DNA of 64,000 nt from Ectopseudomonas toyotomiensis (lineage in GTDB: Bacteria; Pseudomonadota; Gammaproteobacteria; Pseudomonadales; Pseudomonadaceae): the NCBI RefSeq assembly GCF_900115695.1, contig NZ_FOXK01000005.1, forward strand, positions 1 through 64,000, given 5' to 3'. Below are positions 1-8,062 of the stretch, piece by piece. The notes below the pieces were generated by a model. It saw nothing but the letters and a program-made list of their open reading frames with translations. It ran no database searches and was not told the DNA's origin. The position numbers and the translations under genes are program-made. The first letter of the stretch is position 1, and every line of letters begins with the position of its first letter.

Positions 1-37
1 CCATTGAAAATATATTTAAAAAGTTCCTCCGACTTTC

Positions 38-70
38 TTGACATTATATATTTATATGGGAAAATATAAG
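38..70 (+). promoter_or_regulatory. Candidate promoter of the AT-rich island gene
   Basis: A perfect TTGACA -35 hexamer lies at 38-43 in very AT-rich DNA. No ideal -10 follows at 17 bp: AAATAT (62-67, 18-bp spacer) and TATAAG (65-70, 21-bp spacer) are the nearest candidates. A strong Shine-Dalgarno run (AGAAAGAGGA) follows just before the start codon at 95. The -35 is clear but the -10 is weak, so this is a plausible promoter only. Confidence 0.35.
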
Positions 71-94
71 TAAGAGAATAAGAAAGAGGAATAT

Positions 95-718
95 ATGAGT
101 GAAGATAATAAAAAGTTTGATAAATATGTTGGTGAAATAAACGACCTTTTAGTTTCTTATGTCAATAAAGAAACTGCTTATGATGTTTGTAGTGTTTATT
201 TGGTTGATGATTATGACGCTTATTTGTCAATCATCGAAAAAGTAAAAGAGATTGAAAGCAAATATTCATTTGCTAGGAAAGTCTCTTTTATTGAAGTGCC
301 TAGTAAAACCTTCGCAAAGATAAACGCAACGAATTTCCCATCATTTAAACTTATTAAGTCAAAGAAGTGCTCTGCTCTTCTTCTTAATAGTTATGTGAGT
401 GAAAACCCTAATCTTGCAGAAATTTTCACAATGGAAAATGTGAGTGCAGGGAAAATCAAATTATATGAGAAAGTTTTCCAAGATTGTCTTTATCTCTCAT
501 ATAAAGATTATGCAACTAAAGAAACAGTAATAATCAAAAGAAATATTGGAATTGGAACTGTGATTTTCTCCAATAATCATTTTGCTACTGAAAGAAAAGC
601 AACAATGATGAGAATTGATAGAAAAGAAAATCAGCCAAATGTCATCAAATACAGGGATTGGTATTTGTTAGAAATGGACGATGACATACAACAATTGGTC
701 AATATGGTTGAGTGCTGA
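95..718 (+). CDS. Hypothetical protein of an AT-rich genomic island
   Basis: I do not recognise this 207-residue protein. It is Lys/Asp/Glu/Tyr/Asn-rich, has no signal peptide or membrane segment and looks cytoplasmic. A Shine-Dalgarno-like AGAGGA lies 7 nt before the ATG, so start and frame look sound. Its base and codon use (AAA, GAA, TAT, AAT preferred) differ sharply from every other gene in the window. Its stop is followed by a long imperfect dyad and then by the 3' remainder of comM, so I infer it is the last gene of an integrated element whose remainder lies left of the window. Genomic islands in comM are known from other gammaproteobacteria and often carry accessory or defence cargo. 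No defence motif is visible here and no function is assigned. Confidence 0.8.
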   Translation: MSEDNKKFDKYVGEINDLLVSYVNKETAYDVCSVYLVDDYDAYLSIIEKVKEIESKYSFARKVSFIEVPSKTFAKINATNFPSFKLIKSKKCSALLLNSYVSENPNLAEIFTMENVSAGKIKLYEKVFQDCLYLSYKDYATKETVIIKRNIGIGTVIFSNNHFATERKATMMRIDRKENQPNVIKYRDWYLLEMDDDIQQLVNMVEC

Positions 719-728
719 CGGCTGGTCA

Positions 729-762
729 TTTAGAACGCTTGAACGAGTTCAACCGTCCTAAA
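729..762. repeat. 34-bp imperfect dyad at the island edge
   Basis: Arms starting TTTAG and ending CTAAA enclose a core TTGAAC-GA-GTTCAA (739-752). Fourteen of sixteen arm positions pair. It begins 10 bp after the stop codon of the AT-rich gene and lies about 35 bp from the point where comM coding sequence resumes. There is no T-tract, so a standard terminator is not supported. A recombination or transposase site at the element end, or a structured transcript end, are alternatives. Confidence 0.6.
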
Positions 763-796
763 AGACCTTGATGTGTGAGATTCACCCCTACCATTC

Positions 797-1336
797 GAAA
801 GCGGCCACATCGTCATTGCCCGGGCGCGCGACAAGGTACGTTTTCCCGCGCGCTTTCAGCTCGTTGCCGCCATGAACCCCTGTCCTTGCGGCTATCTCGG
901 CGACCCGAGCAACCGCTGTCGTTGCACACCGGAGCAGATCCAGCGTTACCGCGCCAAGCTGTCCGGGCCACTGCTCGATCGCATCGACCTGCACCTGACG
1001 GTCGCCCGCGAAACGACAATATTGAACGCCCCAGCGCAAGATGGCGAAAGCACTGTGCAGGCGGCATCCAAAGTGGCGCGGGCTCGTGAGCGACAATTGC
1101 AACGTCAAGGGACGGCCAATGCCTTTCTCGACTTGCCAGGCCTGCGTCGGCACTGCGCCCTGAGCGACGCGGATCGCCAGTGGCTGGAGAGCGCATGCGA
1201 ACGCCTCGGCCTGTCGCTACGCGCCGCGCACCGAGTGCTCAAGGTGGCGCGCACGCTGGCAGACCTGGCGGAGCAGCAGCAGATCAGCCGGGAACATCTG
1301 GCCGAAGCACTGCAGTATCGCCCCGCCGCGGGATGA
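797..1336 (+). pseudogene. comM: 3' remnant of comM (YifB/Mg-chelatase-like AAA+ ATPase), interrupted by an island
   Basis: From GAA at 797 the frame gives a run beginning ESGHIVIARARDKVRF and leads into AAMNPCPCGY, RCTPEQIQRY and LSGPLLDRIDLHL. These are characteristic of the C-terminal half of ComM/YifB, the Mg-chelatase-like helicase that promotes branch migration in natural transformation. The frame continues to a TGA at 1334-1336. Upstream it is closed by a TGA at 776-778 and no ComM residues are found, so roughly 320 N-terminal residues including Walker A are missing. An internal ATG at 872 (residue 26 of the remnant) could start a fragment, but a functional ATPase is not expected. Its stop nearly touches the convergent chemoreceptor stop at 1338. 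The 5' part is presumably on the far side of the island. Confidence 0.88.
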
Positions 1337-1337
1337 A

Positions 1338-3314
1338 TCAGCGGAAGCGCTCGACCTCCTGACGCAGCTGAGCGGCGAGGCGATCCAGCTCGCGCGCGGT
1401 ATCGGCCAGGTTGGCCACCACTTCACGCTGCTCGCCATTGGCCTGGGCGATGCTCTGCAGGTTGGCGCTTAGCACGGTCGCAGTGCTGCTCTGCTCGCTG
1501 GTAGCGGTGGTGATGGCGGCGAATTGCTCGCCGGCCTCGGCGCTCTGCTCACTGATCTGCGCCAGCGCCGCAGCCACCTTGGCGTTACGTTCCAGGCCGT
1601 CCTGCATCAACTGTCGGCCGTGCTCCATGGTGGCGATGGCGCTGCTGGTCTCGCTCTGGATGCTGCCGATCATGGTGGAAATCTCGTTGGTCGCCTCACG
1701 GGTGCGTCCAGCCAGGTTGCGCACCTCGTCGGCGACCACGGCAAAACCGCGGCCCTGCTCGCCGGCCCGCGCTGCTTCGATGGCAGCGTTGAGCGCCAGC
1801 AGGTTGGTCTGGTCGGCGATCGCGGTGATGACGCTGACGATACCGCCGATCTCCTGGGAGCGCTGGCCGAGGCCGTTGATCGCCGTGGAGGTTTGCTCAA
1901 GTGCTTCGGCGATCTGTACCAGCGCTTCGGAAGCCTGATCCATCGAGGTACGCCCGATGCGGGTCTGCTGGGCATTGTCGCTGGCCAGACGTTCGGTGCT
2001 GCGCATGTTGTCGGCGATGTTCTGCGAGGTGGCACTGAACTCCTCCACCGCGCCGGCCATGCTGCTGATCTCGCCGGATTGCTGATCGATGCCCTGATAG
2101 GCGTCACGCGACAGCATGGACATCCCCTGCGAGCGCGCGCTGACATCCTGAGCTGCGCTGCGAATACCTGCCACCATGCTCGCCAGCGCCTCGCCCATGC
2201 GGTTGAAGCTGCGCGCCAGCTCACCGATTTCATCGTCGCTGGACTGCGCCATGCGCGCGCCGAGATCACCGGCACCGAGCGCCTGCGCCTGCTGGACCAG
2301 ATCGCCCAGCGGGCGCAGTTTGCGTCGCAGCAGCCAGACCACGGCGATCACCGCCAGCAGCAGGGTCAGTGCGCTACCGATGGCCAACTGGGTACCGACA
2401 CGCCAGGTAACGGCCTGAATTTCCTCGCGCGGCATGCTCGCCAGCACCACCCAGGGTCCGCCGGTAAAGGGCATGGCGACGCTGTAGAATTCATTCTGGC
2501 CATCGTTCCAGAAACCGCCGTCCCCCGAGTGTGCGATCAGATCGCCGAGGGCTGCCGGCAGTGTATCCAGAGCGCCAGTACCAGCAGGCTTGACCAGCCA
2601 CTTGCCCTGCTCGTCGAGCAGGGCAAGTGAGCCCGTTTCGCCAATGCGAAATTCGCTGAGTTTGTTGAATTGCAGCTTCTGCGCGTCGGTGTAGTCGAAG
2701 CCGACGAACAGCACCGCAATGACCTGCCCACTACCATCACGCACTGGGGTGTACTGGGTCATGTAGTTGCGGTCGAAGAGCAAAGCCCGGCCCACGTAAC
2801 TCTGCCCGGCCAGCAGGCGCTGATAGGCCGGGTGCTGGTGATCAAGCGCCGTTCCCAGAGCACGAGCGCCATCCTGCTTGGTCAGCGAGGTGGTGATGCG
2901 GATGAATTCGCTACCGTCACGCACGAATACCGTGGCCACACCCGCAGTCATGCGCGTGAAGTCATCGACCTCGGTGAACTCGTTGTTCAAGCGCGTAGCC
3001 CCCAGGTAAAGCGCAGGTGTCTGCAGGCTGCCGACGCTCACACGCTCTTCACTGCGCACCTGCAGCCCCGTGCTGAAGCGCTGTTCGAACAATCCAGCCA
3101 GACGCTGCGTGCTCTCACGCAGGCTGCCGTGGAAGGTTTCGAGCTGGTCGGCCAGCAGCCCCGCCTCGCTGCCCAGGTGCTTTTCGCGAGTGACCAGATT
3201 GGCCTCGTTGAGTGAGCGCAGGGCAAACAGGGTGCTGACACTGATCAGCAACACCAGCACCAAAGCCAGCATGGCAGCCAGTTGCAGGGCTATACGAGAG
3301 CGAGGAGGATTCAT
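1338..3314 (-). CDS. Methyl-accepting chemotaxis protein with periplasmic Cache sensor
   Basis: A 658-residue chemoreceptor. A first membrane segment lies near residues 10-32. A large periplasmic region (about 33-305) of Cache type follows, containing [11 protein letters not shown] and GLFDRNY-like stretches (here [14 protein letters not shown]) typical of Cache_3-Cache_2 sensors. A second membrane segment lies at about 307-329, then HAMP to about 385 and a long cytoplasmic coiled coil. The conserved hairpin tip is visible ([20 protein letters not shown]), which binds CheA/CheW. The ATG is preceded by GGAG at a suitable distance. It is monocistronic and convergent with the comM remnant. The ligand cannot be read from sequence; small organic acids are common for this sensor class. 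Confidence 0.93.
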   Translation of the reverse strand: MNPPRSRIALQLAAMLALVLVLLISVSTLFALRSLNEANLVTREKHLGSEAGLLADQLETFHGSLRESTQRLAGLFEQRFSTGLQVRSEERVSVGSLQTPALYLGATRLNNEFTEVDDFTRMTAGVATVFVRDGSEFIRITTSLTKQDGARALGTALDHQHPAYQRLLAGQSYVGRALLFDRNYMTQYTPVRDGSGQVIAVLFVGFDYTDAQKLQFNKLSEFRIGETGSLALLDEQGKWLVKPAGTGALDTLPAALGDLIAHSGDGGFWNDGQNEFYSVAMPFTGGPWVVLASMPREEIQAVTWRVGTQLAIGSALTLLLAVIAVVWLLRRKLRPLGDLVQQAQALGAGDLGARMAQSSDDEIGELARSFNRMGEALASMVAGIRSAAQDVSARSQGMSMLSRDAYQGIDQQSGEISSMAGAVEEFSATSQNIADNMRSTERLASDNAQQTRIGRTSMDQASEALVQIAEALEQTSTAINGLGQRSQEIGGIVSVITAIADQTNLLALNAAIEAARAGEQGRGFAVVADEVRNLAGRTREATNEISTMIGSIQSETSSAIATMEHGRQLMQDGLERNAKVAAALAQISEQSAEAGEQFAAITTATSEQSSTATVLSANLQSIAQANGEQREVVANLADTARELDRLAAQLRQEVERFR

Positions 3315-3503
3315 GAGGACTCCAGATGTGCGCCCACGAGCATATGGGCAGATAACTCAGGCAATTTCGATACCACCCAGTCGTCATATGACTTGGCGAA
3401 AGGTCGCGAGGATACTTGAGCACTCCGCTCGGTCAATATCAAAGCGCCATACGGTCGTCATTTATTATCAAAACAGTGTGACGGAGTGATTTTTGATAGG
3501 TTT

Positions 3504-3519
3504 TATCGATCACTCGATA
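3504..3519. promoter_or_regulatory. Inverted repeat in the MCP/LysR intergenic region
   Basis: A perfect 6-bp arm dyad, TATCGA-TCAC-TCGATA, sits in the AT-richer centre of the 306-bp stretch between the chemoreceptor start (3314) and the LysR stop (3621). The stretch is otherwise non-coding. The site is well placed for an operator of the chemoreceptor promoter, but no cognate regulator is identified. Confidence 0.3.
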
Positions 3520-3620
3520 GATGATGGCACTCATGCCCATAGAGAGCAGCCTGCCCCCACTACAGTCGGCCTGCCCGGTCCTGGATGGCTGTCAGAGCCC
3601 TGAGCGGTGGCCATGACCGT

Positions 3621-4541
3621 TCAGCGCAAACGCTCGACCCCAGGTAGTGCCAGCGCGGCGACCTCCGCCAGCAAGTAGTCACGCAAACGCTGCAGACGTG
3701 TCTGCGCACGATGTCCACGCGGCCACACCATATAGTAGCTGTCGCCACTGAATACCGCCGTCGGCCAGGGCACCCCGAGCCGGCCGGCATTCACGTCCTC
3801 GGCCACCATCAGCAGATCACCAATGGACACGCCATAGCCGCGTGCCGCCGCAACGATGCCCAATTCGAGCATGTCGAACAGCTGCCCGCTCTTCAGCGGC
3901 ACCTGTTCGATCAGGCCTGTAGCCTGCAACCAGCGCCGCCAGTCGCGGCGATCCGGCGTCGGGTGCAGTTGCTCCGCCGCGCGCAGCCGCGCCAGCGACC
4001 AGGGGCCGGCCTCGGAATCGCCGGCAGCGCACACCGGAATCAGCCACTCCTCGAACAGCAGCACGCTCTCCCACTCATCCGGAAACTGGCCATCGGACAG
4101 CAGCACCGCGCAGTCGAAGGGTTCATGGCGGAAGTCGACCTTGTCCACGTCCATCCAGGCGCTGGTGAGCTGCACTTCGCTGTCCGGGTTGGCCAGACGA
4201 AAGTGCGACAGGCGTGCCAACAGCCAGCGCATGGTCAGGGTCGAGGGTGCCTTCAGGCGCAGCACCTCATCGTCGGCGCGCAAGACAGCGCTGGCACGCT
4301 CCAGTGCATCGAAACCCTCACTCAGCCCCGGTAGCAGGGCACGGGCCGAATCGGTCAGGTGCAGGCTGCGGCCACGGCGTTCGAACAGACGGCAGGCGAA
4401 GTACTCCTCCAGCGTACGGATATGCCGACTCACCGCGCTCTGGGTGATTGCCAGCTCTTCGGCGGCGCGCGTGAAGGAGGCGTGCCGGGCTGCGGCCTCG
4501 AAGGCGCGCAGAGCGTAAAGCGGTGGTAAACGACGGCTCAC
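3621..4541 (-). CDS. LysR-family transcriptional regulator (GcvA-like)
   Basis: A 306-residue LysR regulator. The N-terminal winged helix-turn-helix is clear (LRAFEAAARHASFTRAAEEL followed by ITQSAVSRHIRTLEE), with the F-E-R-R-G-R wing. A periplasmic-binding-like effector domain covers about 90-300. The opening PPLYALRAFEAAARH is typical of the GcvA subgroup. The start is taken as GTG at 4541; no better upstream start is seen. It is divergent from the MATE exporter at 4681 with 139 bp between, the usual arrangement for a LysR protein controlling its neighbour, so regulation of the exporter is a reasonable inference. Effector unknown. Confidence 0.9.
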   Translation of the reverse strand: MSRRLPPLYALRAFEAAARHASFTRAAEELAITQSAVSRHIRTLEEYFACRLFERRGRSLHLTDSARALLPGLSEGFDALERASAVLRADDEVLRLKAPSTLTMRWLLARLSHFRLANPDSEVQLTSAWMDVDKVDFRHEPFDCAVLLSDGQFPDEWESVLLFEEWLIPVCAAGDSEAGPWSLARLRAAEQLHPTPDRRDWRRWLQATGLIEQVPLKSGQLFDMLELGIVAAARGYGVSIGDLLMVAEDVNAGRLGVPWPTAVFSGDSYYMVWPRGHRAQTRLQRLRDYLLAEVAALALPGVERLR

Positions 4542-4680
4542 CGCATCGAACCATGAGTTTTAATCATGCCTGGCATGGCTATTTTCCTTTTGTGAGCAAT
4601 CGACAAGAACCACAGAATAGCGGTCATTGCTCATTCCCCGACAGCCTGGGGATGCTTACCCTGCCGAAGTATTACTCATC

Positions 4681-6066
4681 ATGAAGAATTCCCTTGGCCA
4701 CGAGCTGGGTGCGCTGCTGCGCCTGGCCGGCCCGCTGATCTCCGCACAGCTGGCCCACGCGTTGATGATTTTCACCGACACGCTGATGATGGCCATGCTC
4801 GGCCCGCAGCAGTTGGCCGGTGGTGCATTGGGCGCCACCTGCTATTTCATCTTCTCGATCTTCTGCACCGGGGTGATCGCCGCGGTGGGCAGCCTGATCG
4901 CCATCCGCCATGGCGCGGACGATCCGCGGGGTATCACGCGCCTGATCCAGAATGGCTTGTGGCTGGCCATGCTGCTGGGCGTGGCCAGTGCGCTGTGCCT
5001 TAACAGTCTGGGCCCGCTGCTGCCGCATCTGGGTCAGGACCCAGGCGCGGCCAGCCAGGCCATGGAGTTCCTGCGCCCACTGTCATTGGCCTTGCCTGGC
5101 TACCTGTGCTTCATGGCGCTGCGCGGCTTCACCAGTGCCATCGGTCATCCCGGCCCGGTGATGGCCATCAGCATCGTCGGCACCATCGCCAACTTCGTCA
5201 TCAACTACGCGCTGATCAAGGGCTGGTTCGGCCTGCCCAGTCTGGGCCTGAGCGGCATCGGCATGACCACTGCGCTGGTCAGCAGCGCCATGGCACTGGC
5301 ATTGGCGCTGTACATCCTGCTCTCGCCAACCTACCACCGTTACAAACTGCGGGGCGGTATGGGCCGCCCACAAATGGCGGAAATGCGCGCCCTGCTGCGC
5401 CTGGGCCTGCCCATTGGCGGTACCTACGCCGCCGAGCAGGGGCTGTTCACCTTCGCCACCCTGTGCATGGGTGCGCTTGGCAGTGTGCAACTGGCGGCAC
5501 ATCAGATCGCCATGCAGACCGTGGCGCTGGCGTTCATCGTGCCGCAAGGGCTGTCCTACGCGGTGACCTTCCGCGTCGGCCTGCATTACGGTGCCGGGCA
5601 CCTGCACCTGTCGCGCCTCAGCGGCCATCTGGGCATGGCCCTGGGGGCGGCGTTGATGCTGCTGTTTGCCCTGCTGTTCTGGCTGCTGCCGGAGTGGATC
5701 ATCGGTCTGTTCCTCGACCGCCACGACCCGGCGTTCGCCGATATCGTCACCCTCGCGGTGAGCCTGCTGGCGATCGCCGCCTGGTTCGAGCTGTTCGATG
5801 GTTTGCAGAGCATCGCCATGGGCGCGATCCGCGGGCTGAATGACGGCCGCACCACCCTGCTGATCGGTCTGACCGGCTACTGGTGCGTGGGCGCACCGCT
5901 GGTCTGGCTGTTCGCCTTCGCCCTTGGCTGGGGCGCACAGGGCGTCTGGTGGGGCTTGGCTGCCGGCCTGGCGGTAACGGCGAGCGGTCTGGTGCTGGGC
6001 TTCCAGTGGAAGACCGCGCGCCTGCAGCAACCACCTGTAGTGGAAGGCGAGACCTGCCTGTCGTAG
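4681..6066 (+). CDS. MATE-family multidrug efflux transporter (NorM/PmpM-like)
   Basis: About 461 residues from the ATG at 4681, with twelve predicted membrane helices and two homologous halves. The opening LLRLAGPLISAQLAHALMIF with FTDTLMMAMLG is characteristic of NorM/PmpM-type MATE exporters, which use a sodium or proton gradient to expel cationic drugs. A longer form starting at 4627 is possible, but its extra N-terminal residues (PRQPGDAYPAEV) look non-native, so the shorter start is preferred even though its ribosome site is weak. It is divergent from the LysR gene and convergent with the GGDEF-EAL gene. Substrate not predictable. Confidence 0.9.
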   Translation: MKNSLGHELGALLRLAGPLISAQLAHALMIFTDTLMMAMLGPQQLAGGALGATCYFIFSIFCTGVIAAVGSLIAIRHGADDPRGITRLIQNGLWLAMLLGVASALCLNSLGPLLPHLGQDPGAASQAMEFLRPLSLALPGYLCFMALRGFTSAIGHPGPVMAISIVGTIANFVINYALIKGWFGLPSLGLSGIGMTTALVSSAMALALALYILLSPTYHRYKLRGGMGRPQMAEMRALLRLGLPIGGTYAAEQGLFTFATLCMGALGSVQLAAHQIAMQTVALAFIVPQGLSYAVTFRVGLHYGAGHLHLSRLSGHLGMALGAALMLLFALLFWLLPEWIIGLFLDRHDPAFADIVTLAVSLLAIAAWFELFDGLQSIAMGAIRGLNDGRTTLLIGLTGYWCVGAPLVWLFAFALGWGAQGVWWGLAAGLAVTASGLVLGFQWKTARLQQPPVVEGETCLS

Positions 6067-6123
6067 CCCGCATGCAAGCCAGGTCGTGTGCCGCATATTA
6101 ACCAGCTTGCGTCCGGGCCAGAA

Positions 6124-7791
6124 TCAGCCGCCGCCGAGCAGCGGCTGGCGCAGGCCGAACACCAGAAAGCGTGCCAGCTCCGCCAGAGGTATGGCCTTGC
6201 TGATCAGGTAACCCTGTACCTGATCACAGCCAAACTGGCGCAGCATGTCGAGCTGCTCGATGTTCTCCACCCCTTCGGCCACCACCTCGAGATTGAGGTT
6301 GTGCGCCAGATTGATCATCGCCCGCACCAGTTGACGGTTCTCGGCGCGCTCGCCCATGCCGCCGACGAAACTCCTGTCGATCTTCAGCAGGGTGATCGGC
6401 AGGTTGTTGAGATGAACGAACGACGAGAAACCGGTGCCGAAGTCGTCCAGCGAGAAACGCACGCCGAGCCGTCCCAGCGCCAGCATGGTCTGCTGCACCT
6501 GATCGCTGCGGCGCATCACCGCGGTTTCGGTCAATTCGAACTCCAGCCACTGCGCATCGACCCCACGCTCCTCGATCAGGCGGCTGAGGGTCGGCAGCAA
6601 CTGGCTGTCCTGAAACTGGCGGAACGACAGGTTGACCGCCATGTGCAGTGCCGGCAGGCCGCGCCCACGCAGCCACTGCATATCGCGCAGGGCACGGGAA
6701 ATGACCCAGTAACCGAGCGGTACGATCAGCCCGGTTTCTTCGGCCAGCGGTACGAACTCATTGGGCGAAAGCAGCCCACGCTCGCTGTGCTGCCAGCGCA
6801 CCAGCGCCTCCAGGCCGACGATGCGCCCGCTCTTCAGGCACAGCCGGGGCTGATAATGCAGCTCCAGTTCGTCACGGCGTAGAGCGCGGCGCAGCTCGCC
6901 TTCCAGATCGGCCTGGCTACGTGCGCTGCGGTTCAGGCGTTCGTCATAGACATGAAACACGCAGCCTTGCTGATTCTTGGCCTGTTGCATGGCGATATGC
7001 GCGTGCCACAGCAGCGGATCGGCGCCCTCGCCCGCGCGGGCATGGGCCAGGCCAAGGCTGCAACCGATCAGCAGACTCTCGCCATCAACCCAGTATGGCT
7101 CTCCCAATACCTCGGTGACGCGCTCGGCCAGGCGCTCCACGCGCTGCGGATCGCGGCGTACATCGAGCAACAGAGCGAATTCGTCGCTGCCCAGGCGGGC
7201 GATCTGATCGCAGGGCTGCAGCAACCCCTTGAGCCGCGCCACCACCTGCAGGATCAGGCGATCTCCGGCCTGGTAGCCGAGGGCATCGTTGGCGTGGCGG
7301 AAGTTATCCAGATCGAGGTGACCCAGCACCAGGCCACGGCCGCCACACTCGGCCAGGCGCGCCGCGAGCAGGGTCTGGAAACCCTGGCGATTGGCGATGC
7401 CGGTCAAAGGGTCCTGTTCGGCCAGGCGCTGCAGGGTGTGCTTGAGGTTGCCCTGCTCGCGCACGTAGCGCAGGCAACGACGCAGCACGTCGAGGTTGAG
7501 GCTGCCGCGCACCAGCCAGTCGCTGACGCCGGCGGGCTCTTCGATTGGCTCCTCGTCAAGCAGCAGGACGATGGGCAAGGGGCACTGATGGGGCTCGGGA
7601 AGGCGATCCGGGGTACTCAGCAACAGACCACTGGCGTGATCATCGAACAGGTTGCTGGCCGCTTCCCATGACGGCGCGGTAATCAGCGGGGATGGGCTGC
7701 CCAGGGCGCTCAACTGCTCGCGCAACAATTCGGCCCAGTCCGGCGTTTCCGCCAACAGGACCAACCGCAAGGGTTCGACGAGCGTGGACAA
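6124..7791 (-). CDS. GGDEF-EAL protein (probable c-di-GMP phosphodiesterase) with receiver-like N-terminus
   Basis: About 555 residues. The start is assigned to a TTG at 7791, preceded at 4 nt by a strong GGGGGAGG. The reading frame stays open to 7866, but that extension starts in basic, low-quality sequence. Residues 1-115 resemble a degenerate receiver fold. A GGDEF domain spans about 125-285, with the active-site motif changed to GSDEF (201-205). The EAL domain spans about 300-545 with EALVRW (EAL at 328-330) and DDFGTGFSS conserved. Known family rules suggest impaired cyclase activity and likely phosphodiesterase activity; the serine in place of the second glycine could still permit GTP binding. 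It is soluble with no membrane segment, and is convergent with the MATE gene. Confidence 0.9.
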   Translation of the reverse strand: MSTLVEPLRLVLLAETPDWAELLREQLSALGSPSPLITAPSWEAASNLFDDHASGLLLSTPDRLPEPHQCPLPIVLLLDEEPIEEPAGVSDWLVRGSLNLDVLRRCLRYVREQGNLKHTLQRLAEQDPLTGIANRQGFQTLLAARLAECGGRGLVLGHLDLDNFRHANDALGYQAGDRLILQVVARLKGLLQPCDQIARLGSDEFALLLDVRRDPQRVERLAERVTEVLGEPYWVDGESLLIGCSLGLAHARAGEGADPLLWHAHIAMQQAKNQQGCVFHVYDERLNRSARSQADLEGELRRALRRDELELHYQPRLCLKSGRIVGLEALVRWQHSERGLLSPNEFVPLAEETGLIVPLGYWVISRALRDMQWLRGRGLPALHMAVNLSFRQFQDSQLLPTLSRLIEERGVDAQWLEFELTETAVMRRSDQVQQTMLALGRLGVRFSLDDFGTGFSSFVHLNNLPITLLKIDRSFVGGMGERAENRQLVRAMINLAHNLNLEVVAEGVENIEQLDMLRQFGCDQVQGYLISKAIPLAELARFLVFGLRQPLLGGG

Positions 7792-8062
7792 GCAACCTCC
7801 CCCAATGACCACAAGAATGATGGCGAATCGCGTCGCCTGAACGCGCCGTAATCGGCGTCTAATCAATCACATCCGTGCGAAAGGTAGTGCAGATCCTGAG
7901 GTATAGCCAGTAAACCGACAAGTGGGACCAGAGTACTGGAATAAAGTGATTAACCAAGTGCATGGCTATGCAATTTCGTGCGCTAGGCCACAGTTCCGGA
8001 CGGTCGCGGCAGAAGTCGCCAGGCCTGTTAAAATGCGCGGCCCTTTTTCTGCGAACGATCCC

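Noticed and set aside
729..762. Integron attC site
   Set aside because: The dyad lacks paired RYYYAAC/GTTRRRY core sites in the right spacing, and no integrase or cassette array is visible.
763..800. Tn7- or Tn6022-type transposon terminus
   Set aside because: No TGT...ACA end and no obvious repeated transposase-binding sites can be seen on this side; only one end is in the window, so the element type is left open.
3315..3420. Sigma-28 (FliA) promoter for the chemoreceptor
   Set aside because: No convincing TAAAG...GCCGATAA pair was found on the minus strand upstream of the start.
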